In this document: positions 8,453 to 18,725 of the stretch, in pieces
Position numbering within the stretch: position 1 is the first letter of the stretch
How the letters are laid out: each line of letters begins with the position of its first letter
Position numbers and translations under genes: made by a program
Notes under the pieces: model-generated
Told to the model about the DNA's origin: nothing
What the model saw: only the letters and a program-made list of their open reading frames with translations
The model's database searches: none
Assembly (NCBI RefSeq): GCF_019297835.1
Contig: NZ_CP079203.1
Span: 655,001-719,000, forward strand
Direction: 5' to 3'
DNA from: Sphingomonas sanguinis
Lineage (GTDB): Bacteria; Pseudomonadota; Alphaproteobacteria; Sphingomonadales; Sphingomonadaceae
DNA length: 64,000 bases

Positions 8453-9637
8453 CTAGTCCCTCGGGTCAGGCATCGTCAGGGTCGCGCACGTACCCGGCGC
8501 GGCATCCTCGAAGCGCACCTCGCCGCGTAGTTGTCGCGCCAGGCTGGTAATCATCCGCATCCCCAGGCTGTGGCGTGAGGCCACCTTCATATCGAAATCG
8601 GCGGGCAGGCCCTGGCCCTTGTCGCGTACCGACAGGACGATCTGGCCTTCGCGGGCATGTAGGCCCACATCGATCACGCCGCCTTCCTCGCCATAAGCAT
8701 ATTTGATCGCGTTGGTCAGCAATTCGGTCAGCATCAGGCCGATCGGGATCGCGATATCGGCGTTCATCTCAATCGCCTCGATATCGCAGTGCACCTCATG
8801 ATCCTTGGCCTGCTGCGCCAGCTGGTCGGCAATGCCGCAGGCCAGATCGTCGAGCGACACCATGCCCACCCGCTCGCTGCGCCAGAGCCGATCATGGGTC
8901 TGGGCGATCGCGGCGATACGCGCTTGCGCGTCGTTCAGCATCCGCAGGACGCGGGGGTCGTCATCCTCCTGCTTCTGGAGATTCAGCATCGCCGACACGA
9001 GGGCCAAGCTGTTCTTGACGCGGTGGCTGGCTTCGCGGGTCAGAAGCTGCTGATGCTCGACCGCTTCGGCCAGGCGGCGCTCCGCTTCCTGCCGTTCGAT
9101 CGCGACACCGATCAGGTTCGCGAAACCCTGCATGAAGGCCAGATCGGCCTCCTCGAACCGGCCTTCGTCGGGGCTGTCCACCTCCAGCACGCCGTAACGC
9201 TGGCCGGACGCCTCAACCAGCACGTTGATCGCGCGGCGAATCTTGTGATCGGCCATGAATTGCGGCGTGCGAAACCGCTCTTCCTGGTCGAGATGGTTGG
9301 AAATGACCCCCTGCCCGGTCTGGAGCGCGAAGCCCGCGGGCGAGCCCAGGTCGGTTCGCATCTCGGTCGAGCCGACGACACCCGGCCCCCAGCCCACCCC
9401 GGCGCGAACGAGCAGCGTATCGCAATCCGCCTTATATTCCAGAAACTTGCAGAATGAAGATCGCATCCCTTCTGCACAAAGCTCGGTCGCGCGCTGCAAC
9501 ATCGGGTCGAGATCTCGGGCGCGCAACGCCTCTATCCCGAAGGCGGCGAGGACCGATTGCTGGCGGAGCCGATATTCCAACTGCCCTGCGCTGGCGATCG
9601 CACGATCCTCGCCTTGCGCCTGCTCCACTACCGCCAT
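8453..9637 (-). CDS. GAF-domain sensor histidine kinase, HisKA_2 type
   Basis: A soluble 394-residue kinase: GAF domain at about residues 33-183, HisKA_2 dimerisation domain with the phospho-acceptor His205 in SHRVKNSLALVSAMLNL, and a HATPase domain with LTELLTNAIKYAYGEEGG and DKGQGLP. Known: HisKA_2 kinases in sphingomonads often feed the PhyR general stress response. No response regulator or phyR/nepR gene is adjacent, so it is an orphan here. Start ATG 9637 was preferred to an in-frame TTG at 9643. The stop lies 4 bases from that of the convergent NYN gene. Confidence 0.88.
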   Translation of the reverse strand: MAVVEQAQGEDRAIASAGQLEYRLRQQSVLAAFGIEALRARDLDPMLQRATELCAEGMRSSFCKFLEYKADCDTLLVRAGVGWGPGVVGSTEMRTDLGSPAGFALQTGQGVISNHLDQEERFRTPQFMADHKIRRAINVLVEASGQRYGVLEVDSPDEGRFEEADLAFMQGFANLIGVAIERQEAERRLAEAVEHQQLLTREASHRVKNSLALVSAMLNLQKQEDDDPRVLRMLNDAQARIAAIAQTHDRLWRSERVGMVSLDDLACGIADQLAQQAKDHEVHCDIEAIEMNADIAIPIGLMLTELLTNAIKYAYGEEGGVIDVGLHAREGQIVLSVRDKGQGLPADFDMKVASRHSLGMRMITSLARQLRGEVRFEDAAPGTCATLTMPDPRD

Positions 9638-9732
9638 TCCCAACCGCGCCCTTTGTTACCCTATCGTTATAACGGACGAAATGGGGATTGGCCGCATCGC
9701 TTTAAACCCGTCGGCGCGGTCCCCATGCGACA

Positions 9733-9762
9733 ACGCCCTCCCCGATCGCTCGGGAAGGGCGT
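9733..9762 (-). terminator. hairpin downstream of ettA, possible terminator
   Basis: ACGCCCT and CCCGA pair with TCGGG and AGGGCGT around a TCGC loop, with one mismatch between the two stem parts. It lies 26 bases after the ettA stop. The T-tract on the minus strand is poor, so termination is plausible but not certain. Confidence 0.45.
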
Positions 9763-9787
9763 CACACCGAAACGCAAACCGCTCAGA

Positions 9788-11467
<1,680 letters not shown>

Positions 11468-11574
11468 GGCGGCGCGGGGCTCCGTGCTTTTTGCGACTGT
11501 GGGATATTTACCCGCCCATGTAGTGGGTGCGCGGGCGGTTGGCAAACGGGACCGGCTGCGCAACACTCTGGCCC

Positions 11575-12972
11575 ATGAAGCGCTTTCTTCTCGCGGCCTT
11601 GACCGCCTCCGCCCTATCCTCGCCCACCCTCGCGCAGCGGACCCCGCCGCCCCCGCCCGCCACGGTTTCGCCCGAAGTCGATCGCCTTCGCGACGCGGCG
11701 CTGACCGACACCGTGGCCTGGGACATCGTCGAGGGGCTGACCACCGAGGTCGGCCAGCGGCTGGCGGGGACCGAGGCCGAAGCCCGCGCACGGGCCTGGT
11801 CGGTCGCCAAGCTGACTGCGCTGGGCTTCAAGAATGTGCGGATCGAGCCGTACCGGATGCCGGTCTGGGAGCGCGGGGCCGAGAGCGCCGAGATCATCGC
11901 CCCCTTCCCGCAGAAGTTGACGCTGGCCGCGCTGGGCAATTCGGGTGCGACGCCGGCGGCGGGGCTGACCGGCGAGGTCGCGGTCTTTCCCAGCATGGCG
12001 GCGTTCCAGTCGGCCCCCGATGACGCGATCCGGGGCAAGATCGTCTATATTGGCAATGCCATGCCCCGGACGCAGGACGGTTCGGGCTACGGCGCCTATG
12101 GCACCGCGCGCTTTACCGGACCGGCGCTGGCGGCGAAGCGCGGTGCGGTCGCGATCGTCATCCGCTCGATCGGCACCGACCATCACCGCTTTCCGCATAC
12201 CGGCACGACCAATTTCCCCGACGCGTTAAAGCCCATCCCGGCCGCCGCCCTGTCCGTCCCCGATGCCGAGCAGCTGGAGCGGATCGCCAGCCGTGGCCAG
12301 CCGGTTCGCATGAAGCTCGTCCTGACCCCGCGCATGGTCGGCACCCGCGAATCGGGCAATGTCATCGCCGAGGTGCCTGGCAGCGATCCGTCGGCGGGCA
12401 TCGTGCTGGTCGGCGGACATCTCGACAGCTGGGACCTTGGCACCGGCGCGATCGACGATGCCAGCGGCATTGCCATCACCGCAGCCGCAGCCAAGCGAAT
12501 CATGGACGCAGGCCAGCCGCGTCGCACCATCCGCGTCGTCTGGTTCGGCGCCGAGGAAGTCGGGGGCATGGGCGGAGATGCCTATGCCAAGGCCCATGCG
12601 GGCGAGCGTCACGCCACGGCATCGGAAAGCGACTTCGGCGCGGACCGGGTCTGGCGGTTCGAGGTCAATTTGCCCGCCAGCGCCGAGCACGTCGCCGACC
12701 GGCTCCAGACAGCGCTCGCGCCGCTGGGCATCACGCGGGGCAGCGGGTTGGGCGGCGACGGCACCGACGTCGGCCCCACGCTGAAGCTCGGCACCGCCGC
12801 GATCGATCTGAACCAGTCGGGGTGGGATTATTTCGATACCCATCACACGCCCGACGACGTATTGGATCGCGTCGATCCGGCCTCGCTTCGCCAGAATGTC
12901 GCCGCCTGGACCACCATGCTGGCGGTCGTCGCGAACGCACCGGAGGCCATCGGGCCGGTCACGCCGCGCTGA
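11575..12972 (+). CDS. secreted M28 family zinc peptidase with PA domain insert
   Basis: A 465-residue exported peptidase resembling carboxypeptidase Q/aminopeptidase. Signal peptide MKRFLLAALTASALSSPTLAQ, then a Pro-rich linker. Residues of the co-catalytic zinc site are visible: GGHLDSWDLGTGAIDDASG (His-x-Asp, then bridging Asp), WFGAEEVGG (Glu-Glu) and HHTPDDVLDRVD (C-terminal His). A PA-like insert lies between the N-terminal part and the catalytic core. Start ATG 11575 is the one that begins the signal peptide. Not in an operon; a 107-base divergent gap separates it from ettA. Confidence 0.9.
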   Translation: MKRFLLAALTASALSSPTLAQRTPPPPPATVSPEVDRLRDAALTDTVAWDIVEGLTTEVGQRLAGTEAEARARAWSVAKLTALGFKNVRIEPYRMPVWERGAESAEIIAPFPQKLTLAALGNSGATPAAGLTGEVAVFPSMAAFQSAPDDAIRGKIVYIGNAMPRTQDGSGYGAYGTARFTGPALAAKRGAVAIVIRSIGTDHHRFPHTGTTNFPDALKPIPAAALSVPDAEQLERIASRGQPVRMKLVLTPRMVGTRESGNVIAEVPGSDPSAGIVLVGGHLDSWDLGTGAIDDASGIAITAAAAKRIMDAGQPRRTIRVVWFGAEEVGGMGGDAYAKAHAGERHATASESDFGADRVWRFEVNLPASAEHVADRLQTALAPLGITRGSGLGGDGTDVGPTLKLGTAAIDLNQSGWDYFDTHHTPDDVLDRVDPASLRQNVAAWTTMLAVVANAPEAIGPVTPR

Positions 12973-13164
12973 TCCGTCGGTTTTCCGGTAACGATTTGGT
13001 AACGCCAACGCCTTGAAAAAGCCTGATCCGTGCCATCGGTTCGTCGCGAACCTTGCGATCCGATGAATTTTGCGGATTGACCGCGATGAACCGCACGTTA
13101 TTTGAGCCGCTTCGCGACGGCATTCGGGCCGGCCGCGATTTTTGCTTTGCTTGGGAGCATTCGA

Positions 13165-13431
13165 ATGAAGAAGATCGCTTTCGTTCTCGCTGCCGCCGGC
13201 CTGATGTCCGTCGCTGCCTGCAACAAGTCGCCTGAAGCCGCTGCCGTTGAGAACAACGCAGACATGCTGGCCGACAACATGGAAATGCAGGCCGACAACA
13301 TGGAAGCGGTTGCCGACAACACCTCGAACGGTGCTGCCGCTGCCTCGCTCGAGAACGCCGCTGACAACATGAACGCCGCTGCCGACAACGTCCGTGACGC
13401 TGCCGACGCCAAGGCGGACAACATGCAGTAA
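13165..13431 (+). CDS. small lipoprotein with ADNM-type repeats
   Basis: An 88-residue lipoprotein. MKKIAFVLAAAGLMSVAAC is a lipoprotein signal with lipobox SVAAC (Cys19). The mature part is built from near-repeats of (A/M)ADNM spaced roughly 7-11 residues, rich in Asn, Asp and Ala, probably forming a long helix or coiled coil on the membrane. Function unknown. The start is supported by GGGAG upstream, and a strong terminator follows at 13482. A second Asn/Asp-rich small lipoprotein lies at 26717-26941. Confidence 0.8.
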   Translation: MKKIAFVLAAAGLMSVAACNKSPEAAAVENNADMLADNMEMQADNMEAVADNTSNGAAAASLENAADNMNAAADNVRDAADAKADNMQ

Positions 13432-13481
13432 TAGTCGCCTCGGACCTTCGGGTCCGAAGCGCCGACTGCTATGTCGGAAAA

Positions 13482-13516
13482 GGGCGCTTCCCTTCGCGGA
13501 AGCGCCCTTTTTCTTT
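13482..13516 (+). terminator. Rho-independent terminator of the small lipoprotein gene
   Basis: Perfect 10-base stem (GGGCGCTTCC with GGAAGCGCCC), six-base loop, followed by TTTTTCTTT. Ends the small lipoprotein transcript before the tRNA gene. Confidence 0.92.
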
Positions 13517-13592
13517 GCCCGATTTCCTGTGCAAAAGATGTCGCGCAACGCTTGCGAAGTTCGCCCGCATCACGCTAACGACATCTTCGGTG

Positions 13593-13668
13593 GGGCCTGT
13601 AGCTCAACGGTTAGAGCTGGCCGCTCATAACGGCTAGGTTGCGGGTTCGAGTCCTGCCGGGCCCACCA
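13593..13668 (+). tRNA. tRNA with CAT anticodon, probably tRNA-Ile2 (lysidine-modified)
   Basis: All four arms fold: acceptor GGGCCTG/CGGGCCC with encoded CCA at 13666-13668, anticodon stem GGCCG/CGGCT with loop CTCATAA (CAT at 13626-13628), and T-arm GCGGG-TTCGAGT-CCTGC. The D-arm (AGCTC...GAGC with GGTTA) resembles E. coli tRNA-Ile2, and the first base pair is a normal G-C, so initiator tRNA is excluded. Elongator tRNA-Met is the alternative; identity would need a tRNA classifier. Confidence 0.9.
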
Positions 13669-13682
13669 ATTTCCTGACCCGA

Positions 13683-14303
13683 TCAGGCGATATGCAACGA
13701 AGCCTGGTTGATCCGGCTGATCTCGACCAACACGTCGGACGTCTCGACCGAGAGATCGCGAACCTCCTCCGCCACTACCGCAAACCCACGCCCCTCGTTT
13801 CCCAGCCTCGCCGCCTCGATGCTGGCATTCAGCGCCACCATCCGTGTGTTGGCCGATATGCGCCCGACCCGCTCCAGCATGGCCGCCGTCTGCCGCGTCA
13901 GCTCTTCGCGCTGTTCGTTGACCCGCTTCAGATTGCGCTCGTGGGTCACATCGACAAAGGTAAGCACCGCGCCGCCATCGGACTGCGGGTGATAGGTGAC
14001 CTCGAGCACTTTGCCGTCGTCGAAGTGATGGTCGAACTGGCGGCGCGCGCTTTCCCGCGCCCATTCCCGGTGATTGTTCAGAACCGTCGCTTTGCGATCC
14101 CGACACCATCCGACCGCGGTTCCGATACGGTCGAGATAGTCCTTTAACGAAGAGCCTGCCGTCACGACGTTGTCCGCCAGCCCAAACATGCGACTGACAT
14201 ATTGGTTAATCAGGACAATTTTTTCGTCCCGATCATAGATCACGATACCATGACGGACATGTTCCATCACCAGCGTCAGCTGCTCCGCCGCATTTACCGA
14301 CAC
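13683..14303 (-). CDS. cytoplasmic PAS protein with minimal methyl-accepting chemoreceptor tip
   Basis: A 206-residue soluble protein. Residues about 10-115 form a PAS domain ([16 protein letters not shown]...). After a short helix, residues about 140-200 carry the MCP hairpin tip: [22 protein letters not shown] then [12 protein letters not shown], the region that contacts CheA/CheW. There are no transmembrane helices, HAMP domain or methylation helices. GTG 14303 is taken as start because GGGG lies seven bases upstream; a TTG at 14309 is also in frame. Its stop is 15 bases from the convergent tRNA. No che genes are nearby. Confidence 0.8.
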   Translation of the reverse strand: MSVNAAEQLTLVMEHVRHGIVIYDRDEKIVLINQYVSRMFGLADNVVTAGSSLKDYLDRIGTAVGWCRDRKATVLNNHREWARESARRQFDHHFDDGKVLEVTYHPQSDGGAVLTFVDVTHERNLKRVNEQREELTRQTAAMLERVGRISANTRMVALNASIEAARLGNEGRGFAVVAEEVRDLSVETSDVLVEISRINQASLHIA

Positions 14304-14457
14304 TGGCAAACCCCATCTCGTTCTAACTTATGTTGTCGATAGCATGTAATGCGCCGAATGAAAGTGCATCGCATTTTTACTTATGAAATCAGCCTTGCCG
14401 GGCCTGTATCTGCTCTTCTAAGGTGTCCCCCAAAGCTACTGATGAAGGACCAGAATT

Positions 14458-14979
14458 ATGGCGGTTAAGGGCGACCCGAAGGTCATCGAATTTCTGAACG
14501 AGGCGCTCAAGAACGAGCTGACCGCGATCAACCAGTATTTCCTGCACTACCGGCTGCTCGACCATTGGGGCGTCTACAAGCTCGCCCAGTTCGAATATCA
14601 CGAATCGATCGACGAGATGCGCCATGCCGACTGGCTGGCCGAGCGCATCCTGTTTCTGGACGGGCTTCCCAATTTTCAGCTGCTGGGCCGCCTGCGTATC
14701 GGCGAGACGGTCGAGGAAGTGCTCAAGGGCGATCTGGCCATCGAGGTCGAGGCCGTTGCGCAGCTCAAGGAAGCCATCGCCTATTGCGAGGAAGTCCGCG
14801 ACTATGTCAGCCGCGACCTGTTCCAGCGCATTCTGGCGAGCGAGGAAGAGCATGTCGACACGCTGGAGCGCCAGTTCGAGATGATCGCGCGCATGGGCAT
14901 CCAGAACTATATCCAGCTGAACGCCATGGCAGAAAACGACACGCCCAAGTCGGGCGCGGCGCCGCACCTGCAGGGGTGA
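14458..14979 (+). CDS. bfr: bacterioferritin
   Basis: Heme-containing iron storage 24-mer with ferroxidase activity. The 173-residue four-helix protein has the di-iron ligands (Glu in LKNELTAINQY, Glu and His in EYHESIDEMRHAD, Glu in IEVEAV, Glu and His in ASEEEHVD) and the heme-ligating Met in SIDEMRHAD. Slightly longer than usual at the C-terminus (APHLQG tail). AAGGA precedes ATG 14458, and a terminator follows. No bacterioferritin-associated ferredoxin gene is adjacent. Confidence 0.96.
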   Translation: MAVKGDPKVIEFLNEALKNELTAINQYFLHYRLLDHWGVYKLAQFEYHESIDEMRHADWLAERILFLDGLPNFQLLGRLRIGETVEEVLKGDLAIEVEAVAQLKEAIAYCEEVRDYVSRDLFQRILASEEEHVDTLERQFEMIARMGIQNYIQLNAMAENDTPKSGAAPHLQG

Positions 14980-14987
14980 GGTTTGCG

Positions 14988-15015
14988 GGGCGGGTCTGAT
15001 GGCCCGCCCTATTTT
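14988..15015 (+). terminator. Rho-independent terminator of bfr
   Basis: GGGCGGG pairs with CCCGCCC across an eight-base loop, followed by TATTTT. It begins nine bases after the bfr stop. Confidence 0.72.
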
Positions 15016-15030
15016 AACCTACGATCCCCC

Positions 15031-15128
15031 CGTTCAGCCTGAGCGAAGTCGAAGGCCACGGAAAAACGCTGGGTTGCGCCTCTGGGCGGATGCCGCCCCT
15101 TTGCCTTCTACTTCGCTCAGGCTGAACG
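15031..15128. repeat. inverted pair of REP-like repeat, copy 1 (between bfr and der)
   Basis: One unit at 15031-15056 (core CGTTCAGCCTGAGCGAAG) and its near-perfect reverse complement at 15103-15128 flank a 46-base spacer. The same unit recurs at 20050-20134 and 49345-49411. Between convergent genes here. Resembles the dispersed intergenic repeat of Sphingomonas genomes. Confidence 0.85.
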
Positions 15129-15154
15129 CAGCGTGGGAGTAGGGTCGCCTACTC

Positions 15155-16525
15155 TCAGTCCTTCTTGTCGAACGGGTTCTTCGGTGCCCGCAGCGTCAGC
15201 CGGACCGGCACCGCGCCGAAGCCAAGCTCCCGCCGCATCGAATTGACCAGATAGCGCTCATAGCTGGCGGGCAACTGGTCCACGCGCGTCCCGAAGATAA
15301 CGAAGCTCGGCGGACGCGACTTGATCTGCGTGACGTAACGCAGCTTGATCCGCTTGCCGCCCGGCGCTGGCGGCGGATTGGCGTCCACGGCCTTTTCAAA
15401 CCAGCGGTTCAGTTCGCCCGTCGGCACACGCTTCGACCAAGCGGCGCGCGTCTCGAACGCCGCCTCGATCAGCGTATCCAACCCCTTGCCGGTCGCGGCC
15501 GACACCGCGAGCAGCGGCACGCCCTTGACCTGGCTGAGCCCGTCTTCCAGCGCCTTGCGGACGCCGTTGAACAGCGATGACGGATTTTCCGCCACGTCCC
15601 ATTTGTTGAGCGCGATTAGAAGGGCGCGCCCTTCTTCCAGTACCCGGTCGGCGATGCGCAGATCCTGGGATTCCAGGCCAAGCGTCGCGTCGAGCAGCAG
15701 CACGACGACCTCGGCAAAGTCGACCGCGCGCAGGGCGTCGGCAACGGACAGCTTTTCCAGCTTGTCCTGTACCTTCGCCTTTTTGCGCATACCGGCGGTG
15801 TCGATCAGCCGGACCTGCCGCGTCTCACCGTTGCGGTCGTGCCATTCCCAGTCGATCGCGATGGAGTCGCGCGTGATCCCGGCTTCGGGACCGGTAATCA
15901 GGCGATCCTGACCCAAGAATCGATTGATAAGCGTCGACTTGCCCGCATTGGGACGTCCGACGATCGCCAACTTCAGCGGAGCGAAGGGGTTTTCGAGATC
16001 GACTTCCTCCTCTTCCTCGACTTCACGGTCGATAAAGGGAAGCAGCGCCTCGAACAGATCTCCCACGCCTTCGCCATGTTCGGCCGACAGCTGAACCGGA
16101 TCGCCGAAGCCCAGTGCCAGCGCCTCCAGGATGCCTTGTTCGGCCGCACGGCCCTCCGCCTTGTTGGCGGCGAGCACGATCGGGGTGTCGGAGCTGCGCA
16201 GCCAGCGGGCAATTTCCTCGTCCAGCGGCATGATGCCCGCGCGCGCGTCGACCAGGAACAACGCGACATCGGCCTCGCCGACCGCCGCCTCGGTCTGGCG
16301 GCGCATCCGGCCGGGCAGCGTGTCGGGGTCTTCGTCTTCGTAGCCCGCCGTGTCGATGATACGGAAATCCAGGCCGAGCAGATGTGCGTCGCCTTCGCGT
16401 CGGTCACGCGTCACGCCGGGCCGGTCGTCGACCAGCGCCAGCTTCTTTCCGACCAGACGGTTGAACAGCGTCGACTTGCCGACATTGGGACGGCCGACGA
16501 TCGCGACGATAGGGAGATTAGCCAT
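15155..16525 (-). CDS. der: ribosome biogenesis GTPase Der (EngA)
   Basis: Assembly factor for the 50S subunit. The 456-residue protein has two tandem G domains: GRPNVGKSTLFNRL near residue 10 with DTAGYED, and GRPNAGKSTLINRF near residue 190 with DTAGMRKK. Each has an NK(A/W)(E/D) base-recognition motif (NKAEG and NKWDV). A KH-like C-terminal domain follows (IKLRYVTQIKSRPPSFVIFGTR). It follows bamB and yfgM on the same strand, the order known from E. coli. Confidence 0.97.
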   Translation of the reverse strand: MANLPIVAIVGRPNVGKSTLFNRLVGKKLALVDDRPGVTRDRREGDAHLLGLDFRIIDTAGYEDEDPDTLPGRMRRQTEAAVGEADVALFLVDARAGIMPLDEEIARWLRSSDTPIVLAANKAEGRAAEQGILEALALGFGDPVQLSAEHGEGVGDLFEALLPFIDREVEEEEEVDLENPFAPLKLAIVGRPNAGKSTLINRFLGQDRLITGPEAGITRDSIAIDWEWHDRNGETRQVRLIDTAGMRKKAKVQDKLEKLSVADALRAVDFAEVVVLLLDATLGLESQDLRIADRVLEEGRALLIALNKWDVAENPSSLFNGVRKALEDGLSQVKGVPLLAVSAATGKGLDTLIEAAFETRAAWSKRVPTGELNRWFEKAVDANPPPAPGGKRIKLRYVTQIKSRPPSFVIFGTRVDQLPASYERYLVNSMRRELGFGAVPVRLTLRAPKNPFDKKD

Positions 16526-16583
16526 CGCCGTCCGTTAGCGAAAGGCAAGCCTTTCGTCACGCGTATAGCGATACAAATGCGCC

Positions 16584-16611
16584 GCCCCGTGGAACAAATG
16601 TCCCACGGGGC
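16584..16611 (-). terminator. hairpin between bamB and der
   Basis: GCCCCGTGG pairs with CCACGGGGC around a 10-base centre. It lies 9 bases after the bamB stop, without a clear T-tract, so it may be an mRNA-processing or partial termination structure that lowers der transcription from the bamB transcript. Confidence 0.45.
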
Positions 16612-16620
16612 AATATCGCA

Positions 16621-17943
16621 TCACTTGAAGGCTGTAACCCGACCCTTCTGGTCGAGAACATAGAGCACATTGTTGGCGACGATAGGCGGCAGCGCGAACG
16701 GCGTCTTGGTGTCGACCGTCGCCTGGATCGATCCGTCCCCCGGATTGGCGTAGACGATCTGCCCTTCCGAATTGGTCAGGATCAGGCGGTTGCCCGCCAG
16801 CACCGGACCGAACCAGGTGATTGCGCCGGTCTTCTTCTTTTCCTTGTGGAAACGCTGAAGCTGCGCGATCCAGCGAGCCTTACCGCTCGACCGGGCCAGC
16901 GCGACCAGACGGGCATCGTCGGTGACGAGGAAGATCCACTCGCCCGCGATCCACGGGGTCGAAAGCCCGGCGAAATTCTGTTCCCACAGACGCTGGCCGG
17001 TTGACAGTTCCAGCGCGACCATACGGCCGCCCTGACCCAGCGCATAGACGCGGCCCTGATCGATCACCGGCGCGGCGTCGATGTCCGACAGCGTCGAGAC
17101 CGAGGTCGAGATGCTGGTCCGCGACAGCGCATCCTGCCACAACAGACGTCCGTTTTCGTAGCGATAGGCGTTCAGCTCACCGCTGGAGAAACCGGCAACG
17201 ACGGTACCCTGGCTGGCCGACGGAGCAGCGACGCCGTACACGCCCTGCGTCTCCAGCGTGCCCTGCCCGGCCCAGACGATCTTACCGTCCGCCTGGTTGA
17301 TCGCATAAAGCTGATTGTCCTGGGTCAGGACATAGACATTGCCGTTGGCGATCGTCGGTGAACCGCGCAGCGGGCCGCTGGGCTTGGCGCGCCACAGCAC
17401 CTTGCCGTCGGCCGCGCTGGCCGCGATCACGTCGCCCAGACCATCGGAGGCGAAGACCGTGCCGCTGTCATAGCTGGCACCGCCGCCGAAGCGGGCCAGA
17501 CGATTCTCGTCCCCCTCGGTGATGCCGGTCGACCACAGCCGCGCGCCGGTGTCGGCGTTCATCGCAACCAGATTGCCCTCGACATCGACGACGAACAGCT
17601 TGCCCTCGGCCACGACCGGGGCGGCGCCCAGCGGATCGCGCGCCGAACCGCCGTTGATCGTCGCGGTCCACAGACGCTGGGGTTGCTCCGCCAGCGCGAG
17701 CTGCCCCATCGACTTGGAAGCGTTGCCGCCGGGCTGCGACCATTCGGGGTTCGCCTCGGGCGCGGGCAGCAGCACCTGCACGTCGGCGATCGTCTTATCC
17801 GCCTCGACCCCCGTTTCCGAAACCAGGATCGGCACACGGTTGCCGATGGTCGGCGTCTTCTTGGGCGCGCTCTTGAATACCCCGCAGGCGCCCAGCGCCA
17901 TCAGCGCGGCGAGCGCTGCCGAGGTGCGGAAATGCTTCGTCAT
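16621..17943 (-). CDS. bamB: outer membrane assembly lipoprotein BamB
   Basis: Beta-propeller lipoprotein of the BAM complex, which inserts beta-barrel proteins. Lipoprotein signal MTKHFRTSAALAALMALGAC (lipobox LGAC, Cys20). The 440-residue protein then shows repeated PQQ-like blades: LFVVDVEGNLVAMNADTG, VYVLTQDNQLYAINQADG, VYALGQGGRMVALELSTG and NVLYVLDQKGRVTAF. Its ATG overlaps the stop of the upstream yfgM as ATGA, so the two are translationally coupled. Confidence 0.93.
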   Translation of the reverse strand: MTKHFRTSAALAALMALGACGVFKSAPKKTPTIGNRVPILVSETGVEADKTIADVQVLLPAPEANPEWSQPGGNASKSMGQLALAEQPQRLWTATINGGSARDPLGAAPVVAEGKLFVVDVEGNLVAMNADTGARLWSTGITEGDENRLARFGGGASYDSGTVFASDGLGDVIAASAADGKVLWRAKPSGPLRGSPTIANGNVYVLTQDNQLYAINQADGKIVWAGQGTLETQGVYGVAAPSASQGTVVAGFSSGELNAYRYENGRLLWQDALSRTSISTSVSTLSDIDAAPVIDQGRVYALGQGGRMVALELSTGQRLWEQNFAGLSTPWIAGEWIFLVTDDARLVALARSSGKARWIAQLQRFHKEKKKTGAITWFGPVLAGNRLILTNSEGQIVYANPGDGSIQATVDTKTPFALPPIVANNVLYVLDQKGRVTAFK

Positions 17944-18641
17944 TGGGTCTTGGTGTCCTCACTCTGGCCGACCGCGTCGACCCCCAATACGCCGGCCATC
18001 TGAACCGCACGTTGCCGCAACGTATCGGGCACATCCTTGTCGCTGGCAATCTGGCCGAACAAACGGCCCGCCTGATCGCGCTTGTTCATGCGCAGATAGG
18101 CCACCGCGACCATCTCGCCCGCGCTGCCGAAATAGGCGTTGCCGGGAACCGCCATGCCGCCCAGTCGGGCGACGACCGCCTCGGGCTTCATCGTGTCATA
18201 TTCGGCCATGGTTTGGCGGATCACCGCCAAATCGCGGAACGGCTGGGCCAGCGAGGTGTCCTTGGCGATCGCGGCGAAACGGGCCGCGGCGCCCTTCATG
18301 TCGTCGCGCTGAAGCAGGATGTCCGCCTGGGTGAACTCGGCAAGCGCGCGATAGGCGTCGACATTGGTGTTCGACAGTGCCTTCAGCTTCTCGCCCGCCG
18401 TCTTGGTGTCGTTCTGACCCAGCGCGTCATAGGCCGCCTGCAACTGCTCGCCATCGACGCCCGCTGCCTCATGTTGGCGATGCTGCCAGTAAAGATAGCC
18501 GCCGAACGCCGCGAGCGCGACGACGATCGCCGCGCCGACGATAAGGCCCCACCGGGTCCAGAAGGTCGTCAGCCTTTCGCGACGCAGTTCGTCGTCGACC
18601 TCGCTCATGAAGGCCTGGCTGGATTGGGGCGTTAGGGCCAA
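17940..18641 (-). CDS. YfgM-like tetratricopeptide membrane protein (SecYEG ancillary type)
   Basis: A 233-residue protein with an N-terminal cytoplasmic stretch, one transmembrane helix (about residues 32-50, LIVGAAIVVALAAFGGYLYW) and a periplasmic TPR-like Ala-rich region, the architecture of YfgM. The translation start is TTG 18641, backed by GGAG seven bases upstream and by the conserved MALTPQS...F-SEVDDELRRERL beginning; an ATG at 18608 would cut this off. Overlaps bamB by four bases. Confidence 0.82.
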   Translation of the reverse strand: MALTPQSSQAFMSEVDDELRRERLTTFWTRWGLIVGAAIVVALAAFGGYLYWQHRQHEAAGVDGEQLQAAYDALGQNDTKTAGEKLKALSNTNVDAYRALAEFTQADILLQRDDMKGAAARFAAIAKDTSLAQPFRDLAVIRQTMAEYDTMKPEAVVARLGGMAVPGNAYFGSAGEMVAVAYLRMNKRDQAGRLFGQIASDKDVPDTLRQRAVQMAGVLGVDAVGQSEDTKTQ

Positions 18642-18725
18642 GACGGGCTCCGCTATTCTGGATCAAGGCAATATGGAAGCCGCGACCTTTAGCGAGGAGC
18701 GGCCCCCGTGGGAAGCGGGCTTGGC

